DNA from: an uncultured Bacteroidota bacterium
Lineage (GTDB): Bacteria; Bacteroidota; Bacteroidia; Chitinophagales; Saprospiraceae
Length of the DNA: 41,576 nucleotides
Assembly: GCA_903905445.1 (NCBI GenBank)
Contig: CAIVGO010000473.1
Span: 1 to 41,576, forward strand
Reading direction: 5' to 3'
The first letter of the stretch is position 1; each line of letters starts with the position of its first letter. The notes beneath the pieces are model-generated. The model had not been told where the DNA came from and searched no databases. It saw nothing but the letters and a program-made list of their open reading frames with translations. Both the position numbers and the translations under genes were made by a program. Shown piece after piece: positions 36,134 to 41,576 of the stretch.

Positions 36134-39100
36134 TTAGAAATTAACATTTAAGCCAAAAATGAAGGATTTAGCCCGTGGGTAGCTCAGGTAGTCGATACCG
36201 TAAGAAGAAATACCGTTGATGGTTGCATCGGTGTTTACTTCCGGGTCGTAACCGTCGTACTTGGTGATCACAAACAGGTTTTGTGCGGTGATCGACAAGC
36301 GCAAGCCTTTAACCCATTTGTTCAGGCCAATACGTTTGGTATCGAGGTTGTAGTCCAAAGAAAGGTTGTTCAAACGCAAAAACGCGCCGTCTTTCAAGTA
36401 GCGGGTAGAAACGGGCGCTGCGTTGTTGATCGATTCGTTTGATTCAGCAATCGCCTCGCGGGTGGTGTTGATGCCTTTCGACAAACGCAATTTGTAGAAA
36501 TTCGAGTTGGCCGTGTTGTCGTAAATTTTGTTGCCGCTTACACCATTGAAGTTGGCGCGCAATTCAAAACCTTTGAAACCGATGCCGGTGTTGAAACCGA
36601 ACAAACGGTTTGGCAAGGCAGTACCAGCCGCAATCCGGTCGTTGTCGGCGATCAAGCCGTCGCCATTGTTGTCTTTAAATTTGCTCAAACCATTTTCGTC
36701 GATGCCGATCCATTCTTTCAAATAGAACGTACCAATCGGCTGGTCGTTTACATAACCGTTGATGGTCGCAGAAGTCAAGCCAGAACCCGATGCGCTACCA
36801 GAAGGAATTACGCTATAAGGGGAGTTCTTTACTTTGTTGTTGATAAAGGTCAGGTTACCGCCAATGTCCAATTTGAAGCCTTTTTCGGTCATCAAGTGGT
36901 AGTTCAATTCGAGTTCCAGGCCTTTGTTCGTGATGGTCATGTTTTTCACGTTCGTCCAGAAGCTGTTGGCTGGCTGAACCGGGTCGGCAGGAATTACTTC
37001 CAACAGGATGTTATCCGATACTTTGTTGAAAAAATCCACGGTACCAGAAAGGGCGCCGTTGAACAAACCGAAGTCCAAACCAATGTCCGTTTGCGAAGAA
37101 ACCTCCCACTGAATGTCGGGGTTGGCCAAACGCGCATAAGATGTACCAGCAGGGAACGGACCGCTTGGGGTGAGCGGGTAGCTCGAAGTAGAAGAAACGG
37201 TAGAAGTAAACAGCGACTGGGTAATTTTAGAAGGAATTTCCTGGTTGCCCGTAAGACCCCAACCACCGCGCAGTTTCAACTCGCTGAAGGGGGTGTTTTG
37301 CATGAATGCTTCTTCCGTAATGCGCCAGCCCAAAGAGAACGATGGGAAAATACCGTATTTGTTGTTGTCACCGAATTTGGAAGAACCGTCGGCACGTACC
37401 GTTGCGGTCAACAGGTACTTGTCGTGTAATTGCAAATTCACCCGCGAGAAGAAAGACTGCAATTCATTTACGACGGCCGAACCGCTTGGTTTGTTGTTTG
37501 CCAAGGTAAGATCCTGGCCCAAACCGGGGTTGTATTGTGGCTCCAGGTCAGAAACCGGGAACTTGTTGATGCTGTTGGAGCGGCTTTGTACGAAAATCTT
37601 CTGGTAAGAATGGCCCGCAAGCACGGTCACATTGTACCGATCGCTGCTGCGGTTGTACGTTACATAGTTCTCAATCAATTTATTGGTGTTGGTCACATAA
37701 CGTGTTTCCAAACGGCCATCCTGTTTTGGCAAGTTGCTTCCGCGGGATTGGAATTCCTGGGTAGAAGTCGAATTATCGAGACCAAAGTTCACCTTGTACA
37801 CAAATCCTTTGAACAAAGTCAAGGAAGGTGAAATATTCCCGATTACGCGGTTGGTCGTGGTAATATCCTGTTCCAGTTCAAGGTATTTCAGCGGGCTGGT
37901 GTAGTTTTGTTCTACCAGGGCCTTGCCTTCACTGTCGTATGGGTTGTAGGTTGGATTCGAAGTGATAGCGCTGCCGATCAGGTACCCGATTGGAGGGCGT
38001 TCGTTCTTGGTGTTGGTTGCATTCAGGTTAAAATCGATCGACAAGTGATCGTCCCAAAATTTCTGGGTAGCATTCAAGCGGCCCGTAATGCGGTTCAATT
38101 GGTTGTCTTTGATGATGCCTTCCTGGTTTTGCAAGCCAAAAGAAGCATAATAAGACAATTTGCCAGCGCCGCCACCCATCGAAATGTTGTGGTTGTGCGT
38201 CAAGGCAGAACGGGTGATTTCTTTTTGCCAGTCGGTATTTGCACCGCGGTCGTCCAAAGTACCGCCCAATGCCACTACTTCACGACGGTATTCGTCGGCC
38301 GTAAATACGTCCAGCGCGTTGGTCAGGTTAGAAATACCCAGGCTGGCGTTATAATTAAAGGTAGAAACACCTGCTTTGCCTTTTTTGGTGGTGATCAGGA
38401 TCACGCCGTTCGCGCCGCGCGCACCATAAATAGCGGTAGCAGAAGCGTCTTTCAATACGTCGATGGATTCGATGTCTTGTGGGTTCAGGAAAGAAAGCGG
38501 GTTGGTAGCGCCACCGGTGGTAGAGTTATCCAGGGCCAATCCGTCCAACACAAACAAAGGCGTACTGCCGGTACGCACGCCGCCAGGACCGCGTACGGTG
38601 ATGGATTGTGCACGACCAGGTTCGCCGCTGGTGCTGGTTACATTGATACCGGCCACTTTACCTTGCAACAATTGCTCGGGGGAGTTGATGATACCTTTGT
38701 TAAAATCAGCGTTTTTCAAAGATTTTGCAGAACCGGTGAGGTCTTTTTTAGCAGTGCTGCCATAACCTACTACCAATACTTGAGCGATTTCAAGACCGCT
38801 TGTGCTCAACATTACTTCAACATTCGCGCGACCAGCAACGGCAACTTCTTGTTTTGCAAAGCCGATGTATTCAAAAATAAGCACAGCACTTGCGTCTGCA
38901 ACCGTGATGGTAAAGTTGCCATTTACATCGGTGGTTGTGCCCTGTGTGGTGCCTTTCACCTTTACAGTACAGCCAATAACGGGTTCGTTGGTGGTTGCAT
39001 CCAAAACACGGCCGGTTACGACCATTTCAGCGGATGGAGTGCCTTTTTTTTCAAAGGAAAGAAACGTGTTGATGTTGTTTTCTTTTGCTGAAACAGCGTT

Positions 39101-39181
39101 CGTGTTAAAGAACATTGCGATCATTAAAGAAAACACCAACATTGATTTTGCCGAAGCGGCAAGTTGTAAACAGTGCTTCAT
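36134..39181 (-). CDS. SusC/RagA-family TonB-linked outer membrane protein
   Basis: 'VTGRVLDATTNEPVIGCTVKVKGTTQGTTTDVNGNFTI', 'VLVVGYGSTAKKDLTGS', 'DIESIDVLKDASATAIYGARGANGVILITTKKGK'. Confidence 0.96.
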   Translation of the reverse strand: MKHCLQLAASAKSMLVFSLMIAMFFNTNAVSAKENNINTFLSFEKKGTPSAEMVVTGRVLDATTNEPVIGCTVKVKGTTQGTTTDVNGNFTITVADASAVLIFEYIGFAKQEVAVAGRANVEVMLSTSGLEIAQVLVVGYGSTAKKDLTGSAKSLKNADFNKGIINSPEQLLQGKVAGINVTSTSGEPGRAQSITVRGPGGVRTGSTPLFVLDGLALDNSTTGGATNPLSFLNPQDIESIDVLKDASATAIYGARGANGVILITTKKGKAGVSTFNYNASLGISNLTNALDVFTADEYRREVVALGGTLDDRGANTDWQKEITRSALTHNHNISMGGGAGKLSYYASFGLQNQEGIIKDNQLNRITGRLNATQKFWDDHLSIDFNLNATNTKNERPPIGYLIGSAITSNPTYNPYDSEGKALVEQNYTSPLKYLELEQDITTTNRVIGNISPSLTLFKGFVYKVNFGLDNSTSTQEFQSRGSNLPKQDGRLETRYVTNTNKLIENYVTYNRSSDRYNVTVLAGHSYQKIFVQSRSNSINKFPVSDLEPQYNPGLGQDLTLANNKPSGSAVVNELQSFFSRVNLQLHDKYLLTATVRADGSSKFGDNNKYGIFPSFSLGWRITEEAFMQNTPFSELKLRGGWGLTGNQEIPSKITQSLFTSTVSSTSSYPLTPSGPFPAGTSYARLANPDIQWEVSSQTDIGLDFGLFNGALSGTVDFFNKVSDNILLEVIPADPVQPANSFWTNVKNMTITNKGLELELNYHLMTEKGFKLDIGGNLTFINNKVKNSPYSVIPSGSASGSGLTSATINGYVNDQPIGTFYLKEWIGIDENGLSKFKDNNGDGLIADNDRIAAGTALPNRLFGFNTGIGFKGFELRANFNGVSGNKIYDNTANSNFYKLRLSKGINTTREAIAESNESINNAAPVSTRYLKDGAFLRLNNLSLDYNLDTKRIGLNKWVKGLRLSITAQNLFVITKYDGYDPEVNTDATINGISSYGIDYLSYPRAKSFIFGLNVNF

Positions 39182-39384
39182 GTGTATTTGTGTAAGTGAA
39201 AAATCAAAACAAACACAAACCTATACAATGGCACTTTTTTTACTTGTGCTCGAATGCAAACTTAAAGAACAGATAACTTAAAAAGGTCTAATGTTTCGTT
39301 ATGGTTATTTTGTTGTTATTTTTAGCGATAAAGTTTCTTTTAAGGAAAGTTTAGGTAAGGGAAATGATGTGACCGTTATACCCC

Positions 39385-39402
39385 GATTTAAATGGATTTA
39401 AG
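39385..39402 (-). repeat. Short fragment of dispersed repeat family 1
   Basis: gatttaaatggatttaag is the reverse complement of cttaaatccatttaaatc. Confidence 0.5.
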
Positions 39403-39430
39403 GGAGGGTATATTATAAAATCTCCTATTT

Positions 39431-39560
39431 GCTACCATAGTTTCGGTCCTATGGACCTTTGGTAACACGTTTGATCTTTACCCAATGCTCGCACCGCGCG
39501 TTTATCAATTAAATATCAAGGGTGGGAGTAATAGGTCCATAGGACCGAAACTATGGTAGC
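39431..39560. repeat. 130-bp MITE-like element with perfect 27-bp terminal inverted repeats
   Basis: GCTACCATAGTTTCGGTCCTATGGACC (39431-39457) and GGTCCATAGGACCGAAACTATGGTAGC (39534-39560). Confidence 0.88.
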
Positions 39561-39646
39561 CTATAAGCGCGCTCGAAGCCAAACATCCAGTTTGGCCAAA
39601 ATTCTACATTTGCCGACAATTTAATATTGCAGTTTCCCGAATGCTA

Positions 39647-40486
39647 TTATCCATGAAACACAATTAATTCCCGCGCCAACATCCACCTCAATTCCGCCTC
39701 AAACACCGCTTCCTGCTCCTGCTCATTGTGGATTTCATGGTACAAGCCCGGCCATTCCTGAAAGGTAACATCCCCCGTCACCCGCGCGGCAAATTCCCGG
39801 GTAGCGGGTAAAGAAGTAAGCCGATCCGCACCACCATGCATCAACAGTGCAGGAATGGGCATTGGGCCGCTGTATTGATTGAGCCAGCCAGCGCCTTCCA
39901 ACAAGGCAATGCCACCCGCCGCGCTCACGCGGGAATGTACGAGGGGATCGCTTACGTATTTTTTTACGACTTCCGGGTCGCGGGATACAAATTTGGCGTG
40001 TACCCCATTAGGCAAGGTCAAATTGGGCATAAAACGCTTGAGCAAATAACCGGCCGCAACTTTCAAGGCAGGTGCTTCGAAGGCCAAGCGTATCCAGGGA
40101 CTTGTGGTGATAATGCCTTTTAAATCGGGTTTACGGCGCAATACATAGTTCAAGGCTACATTGCCGCCCATCGAATGTCCGTATAGAAAAACAGGCAAAC
40201 CAGGGTATAAAGCCCGCGTTTTTTCTAAAAACAGACCCAAGTCGTCCATCAAAACCTCGATGCTTGCCGCATGACCACGGGTGCCTTCGCTTTGTCCGTG
40301 CCCCTGCTGGTCATACAAGGTTACCGCAAATCCGTGGGCATTGAACCAGTGCGCCACATGATCATACCGGCCTAAGTGCTCGCCTTGCCCGTGTACAAGC
40401 GCGATCACGGCTTTCGGCAGATCCACCGGCCAGTTGCGGGCAAAAATTTGTAGTCCTTCGGCGTTTTTCCAGTGTAAGTCTTGCAT
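39647..40486 (-). CDS. Alpha/beta hydrolase (monoacylglycerol-lipase-like)
   Basis: 'AVIALVHGQGEHLGRYDHVAHWFNAHGFAVTLYDQQGHGQSEGTRGHAASIEVLMDDL', 'VFLYGHSMGGNVALNYVL'. Start chosen at MQDLHWKN. Confidence 0.9.
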   Translation of the reverse strand: MQDLHWKNAEGLQIFARNWPVDLPKAVIALVHGQGEHLGRYDHVAHWFNAHGFAVTLYDQQGHGQSEGTRGHAASIEVLMDDLGLFLEKTRALYPGLPVFLYGHSMGGNVALNYVLRRKPDLKGIITTSPWIRLAFEAPALKVAAGYLLKRFMPNLTLPNGVHAKFVSRDPEVVKKYVSDPLVHSRVSAAGGIALLEGAGWLNQYSGPMPIPALLMHGGADRLTSLPATREFAARVTGDVTFQEWPGLYHEIHNEQEQEAVFEAELRWMLARELIVFHG

Positions 40487-40487
40487 A

Positions 40488-41576
40488 TTAAGGTTGATAA
40501 GTTTTGCCTTTGCGCGAAAAAAGCACCAATCGCGCATCTTTGTGGGCAGGTTTTACTTTTTCGGTGAAATAAGCGCTTGCTTTTTGCGCCACCCCGATGT
40601 TGCAAAGAAAATAACAGAATTTGCCGTCGGCATCTTTTTGCCAAAAAATATTTTGATAACCCCGCAAAGCAGGATGGTCGGCAGGCGCTTCTTTTTCCGA
40701 TCGCAGTAATTCTATGGCATATCCGCTGTACGTACCCGGCAGCGCAGCAATTTTCGGCAGGGCTTTTAACTGGGTTTCTGCATATTGCAAGGGATCCACC
40801 GGTGCGCCTTTTTCTTCGATACCGGCACCTTTTATTTTCGCATTAGGGTCGGGTTTGTTCACTTTTTGATCCATTTTTTCCTTTTTTGCCTGCTCTTTTT
40901 CCTTTTTTGCCTGTTCTTCTGCCAAAACAATTTGCGCTAAGGAAGGCCAGGTCATGGATTCCAGCGCTTCGCCCGAAACGCCGGTGATTTTCAACTCTGT
41001 CCGCCGATTTTGCTGATGGGCTTCTTCGGCACATTCTACGCCATTTTTGCAACGGTTGACTAATTCCGTTTCTCCGTAACCTTTGGAGGTAATGCGGGCA
41101 CTGTCTACGCCTTCACTAACAATATAGGCTACAGCGGCGGCGGCCCGCCGTTCCGACAATTGCAGGTTGTACGCATCATCGCCCCGGCTGTCGGTGTGCG
41201 AACCCAGTTCGACCCGCAGCCCCGGATTGTCTTTCATCAAGGTTACTACTTTATCCAATTGTTCTACGGCGTCTGGACGAATATCCCATTTATCAAAATC
41301 ATAATAGATGTTGTTGACCCTGATGCGTTTATTTATTTTTGCTTTATCTAATTCGATGTTGGTAACGAGGGTACCCATCGTATTGTTGGCCGTCAGGTTG
41401 TCGGTCACGCCTGGCGTCATGGATTTTACGCCATCCACGCACAGGATACAACCTTTGATGTTGACGTATGTTTCTATACGTTTGGCAAGGTATCCGGGTT
41501 TGCGAATCAGCATGGTATAATGGTTGCCCGGCTCAAAGGTGTGCTGAAAAAATGCTTCCGGATGATTTTTGAGTAC
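40488..41576 (-). CDS. OmpA-family protein, truncated at the window end
   Basis: 'NIYYDFDKWDIRPDAVEQLDKVVTLMKDNPGLRVELGSHTDSRGDDAYNLQLSERRAAAAVAYIVSEGVDSARITSKGYGETEL'. Frame stays open to 41576 (VLKNHPEAFFQHTFEPGNHYT before the ORF-track Met). Confidence 0.92.
   Translation of the reverse strand, partial: VLKNHPEAFFQHTFEPGNHYTMLIRKPGYLAKRIETYVNIKGCILCVDGVKSMTPGVTDNLTANNTMGTLVTNIELDKAKINKRIRVNNIYYDFDKWDIRPDAVEQLDKVVTLMKDNPGLRVELGSHTDSRGDDAYNLQLSERRAAAAVAYIVSEGVDSARITSKGYGETELVNRCKNGVECAEEAHQQNRRTELKITGVSGEALESMTWPSLAQIVLAEEQAKKEKEQAKKEKMDQKVNKPDPNAKIKGAGIEEKGAPVDPLQYAETQLKALPKIAALPGTYSGYAIELLRSEKEAPADHPALRGYQNIFWQKDADGKFCYFLCNIGVAQKASAYFTEKVKPAHKDARLVLFSRKGKTYQP

Noticed and set aside
37907-39091. 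394-aa plus-strand ORF opposite SusC
   Set aside because: Antisense shadow of a clear SusC gene; no recognisable domain.

Overview
The window looks like a Bacteroidota chromosome, probably Saprospiria-like. This lineage is inferred from T9SS sorting domains, a SusC/SusD pair, a DUF1501/DUF1800 pair and TAnnTTTG-type promoter motifs; no database search was run. The content is mostly ordinary: secreted HYR/T9SS proteins, a GH30 glycosidase, TonB-dependent receptors, YihY, MgtC, nitroreductase, OmpA. There is a small defence/toxin block at about 1.2-6.0 kb containing a YoeB-like toxin, an Rpn-type nuclease and an AAA ATPase + RloB pair resembling AbiL. The most interesting signals are outside the supplied ORFs. 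(1) A 34-aa ORF, MKYTLSYKPCCCCCSIRSTEAAPTRILFDRILIP, with five consecutive Cys codons sits upstream of an intrinsic terminator and a TonB-dependent receptor. Part of the ORF is complementary to the terminator's 5' arm, which matches the layout of a classical attenuator. (2) Two identical 17-bp dyads lie directly upstream of the AbiL-like operon. (3) At about 22.1-25.1 kb, single-gene modules are separated by two different dispersed repeat families. (4) Two internally deleted gene remnants each lie a few kb from a full-length paralogue in the same orientation. (5) Large palindromic or tandem intergenic repeats occur at 25.1-25.5, 34.06-34.36 and 39.43-39.56 kb.
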